Source of the DNA: Corythucha ciliata
Lineage: Eukaryota; Arthropoda; Insecta; Hemiptera; Tingidae
Assembly: GCA_038030265.1 (NCBI GenBank)
Contig: CM075939.1
Coordinates: 20,193,253-20,257,252, forward strand
Direction: 5' to 3'
DNA: 64,000 nt
Shown here one piece after another: positions 11,801 through 21,787 of this stretch. The notes beneath the pieces were generated by a model. It made no database searches. It was not told the DNA's origin and saw nothing but the letters and a program-made list of their open reading frames with translations. The stretch's first letter is position 1, and every line of letters starts with the position of its first letter. The translations under genes and the position numbers were made by a program.

Positions 11801-13432
11801 ATCTTTTTTCCTGCAACGTCTTTCTGTAGGCGTATCGTATTCACTAATTGTTACTGATCGGTCTCAGTGTTTATTTGTAAGGCCAGAAAATGGGTACTGG
11901 ACCAATAAGCATCCCAGGCATAAAGACAATATTGAAAAATACGGAATATTCCATTCAAACTACAACGGGCATGAGTGATGCCCGCAGAGCAATTCATTTT
12001 TCAAAGACAAGCGAGCGTAAAGCTATTATGTCTCTACTTGAGCGCTTTCATCTTCCTCTTTCAATTCATCACGCCTTTTTGAACATTCGCTTCAACTTTC
12101 AATAACGCATGCGTCTAAGCTATGCACGAAATTTCTGATATCCTTCCAGCTTTTTGAGGCATGCAATAGCGCATTCCTCACGTTCAACACACCGTGCGCT
12201 GTAACGCACGCCTCTGACGCACGCGAAAAGGCACAAGTGGACATAGCTTAACGTCTTCAGTAATTTCATGCCACAATGAAAAAGCGTTTTCTTACCTCAA
12301 TGCTCGGTCCCGGTAGCATTCTATTGAATACGAGTAGTGACCTCTTGACACCGTCCGCCGGAATACAATCAGGACGATAGCAGTCGGTCATGTTGTATGG
12401 ACAGTCGTAGCACGCTTTACTCATTGTTTGGAAATGCTCGAGCTCCATGTAAAAATAACAGAGCATTGCGGTGCCGTTGCATTCTCGTCGACATGGATGG
12501 TAAGCGTTGTCGGCTTCAGTGCTGCATAGAATTCAGACAATGCATTTTTAGATAAATAAATAGGGGAATTAGAATTTTTGTATTTAGATTTTTACATTAA
12601 TCGATTTATATTGTAGACGTGATCTTGACTGAGTTTCACGTTCTTCATCGCCACAGTTTCCACTGTTTCGTTTTCTTTTCCCTGCAGAGTTGACCGGATT
12701 GACGTGGAGAAGTTTCTGGTTTGAACAGACACATCCGAAAGTGATTTTGTCTCATCCCGCCGCTGTAAAATATTGTCGGTTGGAAATTGTATCCGTCGAA
12801 ATTCACGCGTGTGCACGGTCCCCAACGTCGTCGTTTCATCAGCCGATGCGTCATCTGATGGTTGTGTGAGCAGCGGAATGTCATTTCGAATGTCGCGTAC
12901 TTCCGTCTCAACGGCGGGTGGCAAAGTCGTCGAGACGCCTTCACTCGACGAAAACCTTCTTCCGAAAGGTGAATAATCAAATTTCCCCGACGATACAGTC
13001 TCTGGTCTGTTTTTGAGTAGCCCAAATTTTAAAGATGGAACGTCTGTTTTCTTCTCGTCGTGGAACATATTTATAGAGCCTCCAGTCGTCAGACTCGATC
13101 GTTGCGTCTCTTGATGAACCGACACGGGAATATCCGGTTCTTTTGGGCCTTTGAAGGTATTATCGTAAGACTTAATGATTGTTGAATCCTCAATCTCACT
13201 TTCAGGTGAGGCGGTGGATGCGATATATTCATAGTCGAAGCTGACTGCATGTTCGCTCGTTGGGTAATCGACGTTAACGTCTCCACTATCTTCAGAAACC
13301 AACAATTAAAAAAAAAAAAAAAATGAATAGAAAATAATAAAATATGTATATCCCTAGATCTTTGAGTAGCTTACATGGTTGAGAAGCCGTTAAACTGATG
13401 CTGCACAAGAATACGAGCGTCCACTTCTGCAT
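5838..13432 (-). CDS. Laccase / multicopper oxidase, 11 exons, 994 aa, with GPI-like tail
   Basis: Secreted multicopper oxidase that would oxidise phenols or similar substrates with reduction of O2 to water. Exons in transcript order: 13375-13432, 12596-13289, 12296-12521, 8138-8348, 7853-8049, 7564-7780, 7263-7477, 7024-7204, 6742-6957, 6456-6674, 5838-6388. Every junction is GT-AG, phases match and the total is 2985 nt. Residues 1-19 form a signal peptide ([18 protein letters not shown]). Residues 20-250 are a Ser/Thr/Glu-rich insertion of unknown role. Residues 251-326 are the Cys-rich insect-laccase region (HPCREC, ACYDCP). Copper motifs are HWHG (349-352), HSH (393-395), HPFHLHGH (746-753) and [12 protein letters not shown] (817-828), with the T1 Cys at 818 and axial Met at 828. 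The last 165 residues are Pro/Thr/Ser-rich and end in a hydrophobic stretch, which suggests GPI anchoring. It is less like the canonical cuticle-tanning laccase-2 than like other insect MCOs; the subtype is not assigned. Confidence 0.93.
8830..8868. repeat. (AAT)n trinucleotide microsatellite
   Basis: About 13 near-perfect aat/ata trinucleotides with one g interruption (aatgataata) in laccase intron 3. Likely to be length-polymorphic. Confidence 0.9.
9536..9930. repeat. Minisatellite with 24-bp unit based on gttaccatggcaac
   Basis: The core (9622-9720) has about four near-identical 24-base units, tgctatggttaccatggcaac plus tga. Flanking units are degenerate (ctatggtaaccgttaccatg and similar). 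The unit holds the near-palindrome gttaccatggtaac, so both strands read similarly. It lies within laccase intron 3. The open frames here on both strands are products of the 24-base (multiple of three) period. Confidence 0.9.
9950..10370 (+). repeat. Family B degenerate repeat block (gaaattgcaagtt...) with GC-rich module
   Basis: Repeated short units of the form gtgaaattgcaagttt separated by 10-20 variable bases. At 10040-10080 and 10285-10312 there is a GC-rich module containing gggctagccgg. The same two-part design (A/T-rich gaaattgcaag units plus a gggctagccgg module) recurs at 19740-20850. Confidence 0.7.
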
Positions 13433-15844
13433 ATTTAATTGGAGATTGCTAAAGCTCCTAAAAAAAAGTGGCAAAAAATATAATGAATTCTAAATTTGTA
13501 ACGACCCTAATACCCTCGTGAACTTTATAACTTGGCGCCTAATATTTTGTGTATATGTCAAGAATCGAGGATTCAAAATTTGTTGGTAGAAAAGGTTCAG
13601 AGTAAAATTCTAATTCAAATAAGAATGGTATGGAAATTCCATTTAAAACTTACACGTCCAGTATTCCAAGCCTTATGATGCTGTATCCACCAAATTATTT
13701 TTTTGTAAATTGTCACCTCATCGAAAACTAATCACTCAAAAAATCAAGAAAGCAACGCTGACAAAAGCTGGTAGATCTGCACACTACAAAATGATGAGAA
13801 TTGGAAATCGAAACTGCACGTCCACTATGCACGACGCTCCCGAGGGGGGATTTTGTTTGTAGACGGTGCCGAGAAGTTTGTACCTCTCTCGTACGGACTT
13901 GTTCAATGGAGAAATCCACCTCTTTCTTTTTCTTTAAACTCTACCCCCACCAAAAAACGTTCAGAGCGAGTATTATTGTTTTTTATTTTTTGCCGGGCGG
14001 ATTTCCCGGGATGAGGAAGTTTTCAAGCTCGTTGATCTTACGAGGGAAGTGTTTTGGGGTAGGAAGAGAAATTAAAAAGAATTAACTGATAGTAAGGCAG
14101 GTCATCGCTGGACTTTTTTTTTCTTTCGTGTTTTTTCAAAGTGGGTGAGTCAGTCAAGGACGGAGGAGAACTCCAAACAGCTATTCTGGTTATACTATTC
14201 CGGATGGTCAACGGTTCTATAAAGGCTATTGAAGAATTAAGATCAATATACTTCGTTGCGGAAGGATTTTTTGCCTCCTCCCACCTTGATCCTTTCTTCA
14301 AAAGCGCTTAAAGTGATGGTCCATTGAACTTGCCTTCAAACGCTTAAATTCGACGAAACGGAAACATCTGTCATTTATGAATACCGTAATTACGATAATT
14401 AAATTACTTGCACAGCCTCCAAGGAGAATTCTTAGTACGCGTACATTGGGGATGAGAATAAGTACGTGCGTTATGTCATATACGCGGCCTCAAGTTATCA
14501 CGGTCATGACTCTCTAGGCCAAGGGAGCTCAGCATAATTTCACTTTCAATTAGCTCCAATTTTATTTTTCACTAATGAATCTAGGCGACATTTTAAATAT
14601 ATGTCATTCTAATAATTCGTGCCATTCGTTCAGCAATACACATTAAAGTATTGTTGTGAATTGCGCCCTAAATAAACACAAAAGCGTAAGTCCAAGGAAC
14701 AGCCAATTTATTTTCACGAGCAAGAGCGCATTTAATAAGAACTTGATTTTTTTTTTTCGCTCCATAGTCTACGGATGACGTTGATCCATAACTCGATTGC
14801 CCACCTATTCAGGCATTCATGACGTCATTCACTACCATCCAGTTTGTATCTTTCACTATGCCCACTTCAAGCTGGGAAAAATTGGTTTTAATGAAGAAAA
14901 GGTGCGGGCACTCCGACCCCCCCCCCTTCCGTTATTTTCAAGGTGCACACATTTTTTTTTTATCAGCGTGGGTGCCCCGGATTTTTGTTTTGACGTCATC
15001 ATAGTGGAGATTCAAAATCCGCATCCTCCCAGAAATGAAAAAAACAAAAACAATCTATAGTGACGTTAAGAAAGATCATAAATTGGGCAGAGTAACCCGT
15101 TCTGTATAATTTACCCGGTTTGAAGGACCCCTCTATTTAGTTTCCTGAACAGAAACGGATAGTGCATTGTGATAACCTATTAGCAGATTTAATTGTTTCA
15201 TAATGAAAAGTCCCGTTTTCCCCCGTTTTTTTTGTTTTTTTCAATGGCATTGGTTTCATTTTATTTTTTCAAAGAGCGATAGAACTAACGTTACGCAAGC
15301 AGTACAGTTTAAGGTCGTTTCAAGGCATTATTTTTACTTTTTTGTTTGTACAAAGTTCAATGCTTTAAAACAGAATGAGTGTCTGAAACGAAGCACGTGC
15401 CATGAATTTAATTCCACAAGTTACGCACGCCAATAGAAGAAATGAAAATCAGTGACACGATTGTGTGTGGATTTGGGCTCAAAATGCAATTTGACCAGAG
15501 TTTTGATTATAATTACTGCGAGCTTTCCTAATTTCATTCTCAGAATATTTCTCAACGAGTGAGCATTATAGATTATTATCGGTAGACTCGAGAATTGATG
15601 TAATCTCAAGGGGCGGTCTTTCGCTAGTGAATTCATCTTGACAATTTTATGAATTTTGGCCATAAAAGCGCTTTAAAAGACAGGCTGATGCTCCGAAGGC
15701 TTTATGCCATTGGTGAAAGGTGGAGAAAGGCCTCTTTTCCCCAATTATCACTCTGTATAATCCCTCGTTTGAAAGGAACAAAAACGGGTCTCCGCGTGCT
15801 TTGTTGCTGTTACTCGCTCTACTAGTACGGTTGGCACCCGTATA
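13433..15844. other. Upstream flank of the laccase gene; no further gene seen
   Basis: On the laccase strand the ATG at 13430-13432 is preceded by an AATTAAAT leader. About 30 bases further upstream is a pyrimidine-rich tract ending in AG (tttttttag), which could be the acceptor of a 5'-UTR intron. A TATATTT-like stretch lies near 13480. From 13520 to 15840 I see AT-rich sequence with poly-C and poly-T runs (14919-14928, 14952-14961) and short open frames without recognisable domains. Confidence 0.4.
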
Positions 15845-16008
15845 CAAACCTCGTTAAGTCGCAGGAACCGGGGAAATCAGTTCGAGTTATCCAGAATTCG
15901 ACTTATTGAGTACACTGACGAGTGTTGTAATGGTATCAGAACCGGAGAAACAGTTCGACTTATCTGTTATTTCGAGTAATTGAGGTACGACTTATCGAGG
16001 TTTGACTG
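15845..16008. mobile_element. Tigger/pogo-type MITE, 5' end slightly truncated
   Basis: The inverted ends read caaacctcgttaagtcg on the left and cgacttatcgaggtttgactg on the right, flanked by TA. The internal sequence (ccggggaaatcagttcgagtt, gttcgacttatctgttatttcg) matches the second copy at 57448-57623. TIRs of the form CAGTCAAACCTCG with TA target sites are typical of pogo/Tigger-type elements. There is no coding capacity. Three bases are missing from the left terminus relative to the other copy. Confidence 0.8.
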
Positions 16009-17450
16009 TACCTGCCCGTTCTGATGATTAGAACTAAGAATTGGTTCATTATTACATTTCTTTGAACTACAGTTTTAGCATTATGTGATAGAATCAATCT
16101 GGGTTAACAATTTTGAGATCATAGTTTTGCGAATTCTCAACTGTCTAAATCTGTAGGGTTTCAATGCTTTCCCGATAGAGAATTTTCCTTTTTGAACGAT
16201 TGGTTCAATTTTTGTCCTATTTGTCGTTACAATCCGCACTAAACAATTCATTTTAGGTAGAAAACGGTCATTTTAATCAGCGCAGATCAGACAGCCACTA
16301 CCGCAAAATCACGTTTTATGCTTATTTCTGATGGTGACCGCAGGGTCCATTGATGGGTGCGACCGTGCGAGTTAATTTGACAAAAACTATTCTTGGAAAT
16401 ACATATTATTGTGCTCGACTACTACAAGGCTGAATTGAAGGTTTCAAGGGAGACAGGCGGTCTTTGTATACGGATGGGGGAGGGCTCATACGGAGTATTT
16501 AATCAATCACTCACTTCATATCCGTTACTTCGCTTCGCTGGTGTTACGGCTTCGAGGGGTTTGATAGCCGTTCCACAAGATAGTTATAGTTAGAAAAACT
16601 GATTTAGCGAAAATAACAATAAGGAAAAAACCCATTACGTGATTTTGGATTTTTCAAACCTCAATTAAACTGAGAATTTTCCATACCCGCAAACGTTTTG
16701 AAGACTTCAAAACCTAATTTCGATGATTTTTGCTGTCTAGAAGCTCAATTACGTGAATTTTCACGTTTTTAAAAACCAAATTTCGTGGTTTCAGTTCTTA
16801 ATCAGTTCCGCAGGTTTGGCTAATTCGTAAAATAAATTTGACTCTTTCAAAAACCGAATTCCCGGATTTGGCTAGTTCAAAAACCAAATTTCATCATTTT
16901 GGCTCCTTCAAACTTGAATTTTCATTCTTTCAAAACCTGAAGGAATGAAAAGTAAAAATCTAATTTCACTTCTTCAAATCCCAGCAATTTCACCATGAAC
17001 CTAGGGTCCCTACCAGAAACGCCAAAGTGGTCGTGTGCGTGAACCTCCTTTTAATTGCCGTTGGAAATGGTCTGCTATACACTGGGTCCAGTATTCGGAG
17101 TATGCCCGTGCCCAAAAAGTTTGAACCTGGTTTGGTTAGAAGAGGGACGAGGGTTTGAAATGTTTTAGGAGTGCCCTGTATGTTAGCTCACCTTGTTACT
17201 CCACGGAAACCGTTAAATTGCTACCACAATCCAGTACACCTATACGACACCCATAGTCGAGGAAACAACAAGTTTAATATGAAACCGAACAATTTGTCGT
17301 TGTTAACTTGTCATTAGGCGTCCTACTGTTGTGTCCTCCTTTCCGTTACAAGTGTCCTACTTTTTGCGTCATCGGAACCCACTCAATCAGGGGAATCACT
17401 GATTTCGTCAAGAGGTGTTGATCGGCCACTATAAAAAAAAAAGCCTCAAA
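16009..17450. other. Intergenic, with a ~30-bp degenerate repeat block at 16600-17000
   Basis: From 16600 to 17000, phrases like tttcaaaaccaaatttcatcattttggct recur about every 30 bases. This resembles families A and B in style but has a different core. The rest is AT-rich with no recognised gene. Confidence 0.45.
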
Positions 17451-17770
17451 ACTTGCAATTTCCTCGAAACTTGCAATGTCAAGGATATTGAGCCTTTCCA
17501 CTACCACAAAATAGACCCATAACCTGATAATTTTGCTTGAATTAAGACTCAACTGGCAATTTCACTGAAATTAAGACAATTCACGGATATGCCGCCAGGA
17601 ATTCACTGATATTCAGCTCCGAATGACGTAATTTTGCGGTTGTTCAAGCTTTGGGCGATGAATAACCGCGGGGCAGGCTGGACCGTGGCAAGCGGCCACT
17701 TGAAAATAGATGCCAAAATTGGCAATTTCATATAAACTAAGAAACAAATGTTTGTAATTGCGCTAAAATT
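17450..17770. repeat. Short family B repeat block
   Basis: Contains several units of the kind cctcgaaacttgcaatg, ctggcaatttcactgaaatt and ttggcaatttcatataaac. These match the core of the larger family B blocks at 9950-10370 and 19740-20850. Confidence 0.55.
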
Positions 17771-17819
17771 AAGACCCGAAAGTTTCTGTTTCATTAGCAA
17801 GCCATACACGAACGGATTT

Positions 17820-18180
17820 TTTTGGTAGGCCAGAACCGCAGAGCGCGGGCCCGCGGATTTTTCTGACGGGCCCGGCCTGCGGGTTTCTTCCTCGCACGTG
17901 AGTGGGCAATGACAGGCCAGAACCGCAGATTTAGACCGTGGGTTTTTCCAACATGCCAAAGCTGCGGGGTTTTAGCCCGTCATTGCCCACTCACGTGCAG
18001 TCCTCGCCTTCGGCAAAACTTACCAACGGTTCAAATCCGTTCGTGTATGTTGAAACCCGCAGATTTAGAAAAACAAAATCCGCAGGCCTGAACTGTCGAG
18101 CATGTCCCACAGACCAAAGGCAAAAGCGACGGATTTCGTATTTTTCCAAGGGAAGAGTCCAGCCATATGCGTCTTGATGG
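17820..18180. mobile_element. Small foldback repeat with GC-rich ends
   Basis: Inverted arms gcacgtgagtgggcaatgac (from 17895) and gtcattgcccactcacgtgc (ending about 17998) enclose about 60 bases. Surrounding phrases such as aaccgcagatttag and cccgcagatttag recur on both strands. No coding capacity. It looks like a non-autonomous foldback element or part of one. The boundaries are approximate. Confidence 0.55.
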
Positions 18181-18205
18181 GTCTATGGGCGTGACTGATC
18201 GACGG

Positions 18206-18424
18206 TGTAATGGATACAATACTCGCTTCGCATGCCAGTGGGCCTCGGTTCAAATCCAGCTATTGCACATTTTGATAAGGCCTGCAGCGAGCTACGAAAC
18301 GGCTTCCTCGGCTTCGTGTGAGCGTTCTCGGCGGTCTTGCGCGTATGACAAACTTCATACCGACCGAAACGCCCGCGCAGTACGAGTGTGAAGTACACAT
18401 CTAGATCTGGGGAGTGGGAGCCTA
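18206..18424 (+). mobile_element. tRNA-derived SINE, 3'-truncated copy
   Basis: Closely resembles the SINE at 25752-26044. It has the same head (taatggatacaatactcgct), a B-box-like ggttcaaatcc at 18250-18260, and the same body ending near agatctggggagtgggagcc. The poly(A) tail present in the other copy is missing here. Non-coding. Confidence 0.7.
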
Positions 18425-18879
18425 CTGATGGCGCATAACCAAGGAATAAGAAAAAATATTTGTCGATCTACAACGTTTAATTTGGAGACCACGATTTCAG
18501 CATCATCAGTCGTCAGCTCCCAGCTTTAACCTAATCTTATGCGTATGATTTTTATTAATTTTAATTTTTCCATTTCCGTAAACAATGAAACTCACGGACA
18601 CAAACCGAACGTTAGTGGCCCTTGACAGGCAGATCCTTCGGATTTCAAAACCCGCGGGTCTAGAGTTCCGAGATCGATATTCTTGCCCCATGTGGGCGCT
18701 TAGAGGGACAATAATGAGCTCTGCTGCTGTAGTCGAAAAATCTCATTTTAACAAAGAATTTCTAAATATAGCTCTAGCTTTAGAGATTTAAAAAAAAAAA
18801 TCACAACTGAAAGGAATCCCCGCGGTTATTTTATTGCATCGATTCCAGTATTGCTAACAAATGGTATTCTTGAAACACT

Positions 18880-19019
18880 GATGCCCGTATTTATGAACGT
18901 TCCTTGACATCAAGGAACCCTTGAAATTCATTAGGACAGATGTTTTTACTGTGTTTGAAACTGTTCTCATCGGTTCCTTGAATCAAGGAAGCTTCAAGGA
19001 ACGTTCATAAATACGGGCC
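18880..19019. mobile_element. Hairpin MITE (gcccgtatttatgaacg) with 9-bp target duplication
   Basis: The ends are near-perfect inverted repeats (gcccgtatttatgaacgttc and its complement at 19001-19018), with a second internal palindrome (tccttgacatcaagga). The element is flanked by tgaaacact at 18871-18879 and 19020-19028, a perfect 9-bp direct repeat. Nine-base duplications are typical of Mutator-like elements, so a MULE-type origin is plausible. Related termini occur at 28176 and 56437. Confidence 0.8.
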
Positions 19020-19274
19020 TGAAACACTCTGCAGCCCAGACAACATTGCTTTCACTTCTCTCAAAGCAACATTGCCTTCAAAGCAATATTGTAAAATTTT
19101 CACAATTTCAAGAATAGCGCCCCTGGCCTTCGGGTTTTGAAAACTGATGGTCAAAACCGAAGTCTATTCATCTCCACTAACACCAGACGAGGCCCGCGGG
19201 TTTCCCAAAAAATCCGTGGCATGTCAAAAAATCCGTTCGTGTATGCGCACCTATTGAAGTAAGCCTTGAAACAA

Positions 19275-19744
19275 TGCATGTGAACTTGACACGACATAAC
19301 GCAAGAAACGACGAACACTGTCTATTCGTTTGTTTGGTCAACATTTTCGTTTGCTTAGCGTTTCGAAACGCTATTTTTCAACAAAAAAATATGGATGTGG
19401 ATGCGGCCAAGGCCTTCTCTAGTTGTTCTAACAAAAGAAGGCATTGGTGCGGCCAACTTCACGCAGCCCGACCCATGAACGAAATCGTTTGTTTAGCGGC
19501 ATATCTCAACGTTAAACAATTTTTTGTTCGTTTTTTGTTGTTCAAAGTACTTGAAAGGCTAAACAAACGATTTTGCGTTGAGATGTTCCGCTAAACAAAA
19601 CGATTTCGTTCATGGGTCGGGATGCATGAAGTTGGCCGCACCCATCTATTTTTTAAAAACTCATGTTTCGAAATGCTAAACAAACGAAAATTTTGGCTAA
19701 ACAAACGAATAGGGGGTTTGGGTCGGGTCAGGTTCACGTGCATC
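19275..19744. mobile_element. Foldback element with ~200-bp arms
   Basis: The left arm (about 19275-19515) and right arm (about 19560-19744) are imperfect inverted copies. Examples are gacccatgaacgaaatcg with its complement cgatttcgttcatgggtc, and atgcatgtgaac with gttcacgtgcat at the outermost ends. The loop is about 45 bases. Open frames inside are shadows of the arms. A non-autonomous DNA element is the simplest explanation. Confidence 0.75.
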
Positions 19745-20850
19745 CTGAAATTAGTAATTTCACGAAAATTGTGCCTGGAAACATCATATTTTGCAGGTAT
19801 ATTTGCTTTCAATATGATGCAAATTTGTTAGGAGTTCGTTGCGGCCGGCTAGCCCTGTGTAGCCCGGGGTCCGAGCCCACAAAAAAACAATTGCAAACTT
19901 GCAATGCCCCGGAGGTTTAGTACTGAAACTTGCCATCTCCCCTGAGCGAAAACCCGGAACTTGCAATTTCGCTGGAGAGTATGACCCGAAACTTCCAATT
20001 TCGTGGGTAAGTCCCTCCTGAAACCTTCAATTTCGTTGAAATTAGGGTCTGAAAAAATGTGCCCTAAGACACACAATTTCACGGATATGTACCTACAAAC
20101 AAGAATAACTTGTATAATTTTACTCAAATTAGGGCCTAAATTTGCAAACTCATCCAAATTCGAGATCAAATTCAATGTTCAAGTTGGGACCATTGAGCCC
20201 AGGATCCACGCCCCCCCCCCCAAAACACACCATGCTTCCTTTGTCCTTTCCCTAAGAGAAAACGGAAGTATAAACGGGGTGAAACTATCAATTTCGCTGA
20301 AATTAGGACGTGAAACTTGCAAAACCGTGAATATTCAGCCAGGAAAATTCCAATTCTTCGTTTATTTATTAATGTACCTTCAAAATGTTGTAATTATGCG
20401 GCTATTCATCAGAAGACTTCCGGCACTGTTGTGGCCGGCTATAGCCCGGGTTCCGTGGTCGCTCTATCAAAGATTCCTGAAACTCAAAATTTCGTGGCTT
20501 GGCTAGTCCTGGGTCCACACGGCCTCTTAAAAAACGTTTGCGAAACTTGCAATTTCGCGAAGTGTATAAGACCATAAACTTGCAATTTGCCGGATATGTA
20601 ATTATTTGGAACTGAAACTGACAAATTCGCAGACATTTAGTGGCCATGCAAAAATTCCCGAAACTTTGGCAATTTCGCGAAAATTATTATCGCAAATTGC
20701 AATTTTTAAAATTGTTAGACCCAAAATTTACAATTTTACAGGTACTTAGCTCCAAATGGTGAAATTTCGCGGCCACGTACGGCCGCGCCGCGCTACAACC
20801 CCTGACTGAAAATCAAAAAGGTCCCGGAAGCCCGGAACTTGCAATTTCGC
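19740..20850 (+). repeat. Family B repeat array (gaaacttgcaatttcgc), largest block
   Basis: About 25 units of 25-40 bases centred on gaaacttgcaatttcgc, alternating with variable text such as ggtaagtccctcctg. GC-rich modules resembling ggccggctagccc and cccgggttccgtgg appear at 19841-19875, 20430-20460 and 20495-20525. The region has several open frames, all repeat-derived. It looks like a decayed satellite. Confidence 0.75.
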
Positions 20851-21132
20851 GCATTTAAACAGACGACTTGGCTATTAAATTTGTTTATTGGCTGACTAAT
20901 CAGCTTAGTCATTCAATGACACGTATAATCCCGCTTAAAAGCAAAACAATTGCATTAGGGATTCGCTGTCTGATACCTCCGCTCCTAAAATAATGATTTC
21001 GCAGCAGTTTATCCTCGAAAACATTCAGTTTCGGGACTATTTATCCCGAACCCTCCCCAACGTAAAAATTGACCAAAGAAGAACTATAGACAAGCACGTC
21101 GCTGACCAGATACGACTCACACGCCAGCAGCA

Positions 21133-21787
21133 TAAAGAATCAGTGGCGGATCCACGGGGGGTCCAAAACCCCCTTAAGGTCAGAATAATAATAAAAAATA
21201 AGAAAGAAATACAAAACATGAAAAATATAGGTAAGAAAATGAATAAAATTAATTTAAGTTGTTAGTAGAGTCGCTTAACGAGGGTTAGTGGTTAAATCAT
21301 GCATAAGTCTGTAGCCGTAGGAGCCTACATCGTCTGTCTTCCCTTGTTGAGGTTCGTCAAAAACGGACCGGTTTCGGCTGCTCGCCATCTTCAGCATTTG
21401 GTTTGGTTTCAGTTGGGAAACCAAATGCAGAAGATGGCGAGCAGCCGAAACGTCCGTTTTTGACGAACCTCAACGAGGGAAGACAGACGATGTAGGCTCC
21501 TACGGCTACAGACTTATGCATGAATAAAATTAAATTAAATGTGAAAGAGCGAATCGACAGTTATCACATCACTGCAAAAGAAGCGGAAAATTCATACGAA
21601 ACTCTAGGTGGGTATAGCACCCCCCCCCCTCCAAGGTTTTTGAAACCCGAAATGCAGGAAAAGTGGGTCCTGTATATTTTTTTGTAGCGGCGGTGTACAA
21701 TCCCCCCCCCCCTCCTACCACGGAGGTGAACCTATTTGGTTCGACCCCCCCCCTTCATAAAATGCTGGATCCGCCACTGTAAAGACT
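21133..21787. mobile_element. hAT-like non-autonomous element with 8-bp target duplication
   Basis: The element proper is 21141-21779 (639 bp). Terminal inverted repeats are cagtggcggatcca and its complement tggatccgccactg. The flanks taaagaat (21133-21140) and taaagact (21780-21787) form an 8-bp target duplication with one mismatch, as expected for hAT elements. Poly-C/G runs lie just inside both ends. There is no transposase. A separate long hairpin (21254-21519) is nested inside. Confidence 0.85.
21254..21519. mobile_element. Nested foldback with ~108-bp near-perfect arms
   Basis: The left arm (about 21297-21405) and right arm (about 21415-21522) are near-identical inverted copies, including cataagtctgtagccgtagg and agatggcgagcagccgaaac. 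The loop is very short. The flanking sequence atgaataaaattaa occurs on both sides (from 21238 and from about 21520), suggesting a target duplication. It is inserted in the hAT-like element at 21141-21779. Confidence 0.8.

Larger units (their letters stand above)
8349..12295 (-). other. Laccase intron 3 (3.9 kb), repeat-filled
   Basis: This intron separates the exon ending in the MLPGPSIE block from the exon starting VCQGDR, one of the best-conserved junctions of the protein. All other introns of the gene are 58-88 bases. The intron holds a trinucleotide microsatellite (8830-8868), a 24-bp minisatellite (9536-9930), a family B array (9950-10370) and a poly-C run (10759-10770). A transposon-like end (gcgccactg) lies near 9455. 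From 10371 to 12250 the sequence is AT-rich with no recognised feature. The expansion is best explained by repeat insertion. Confidence 0.85.
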
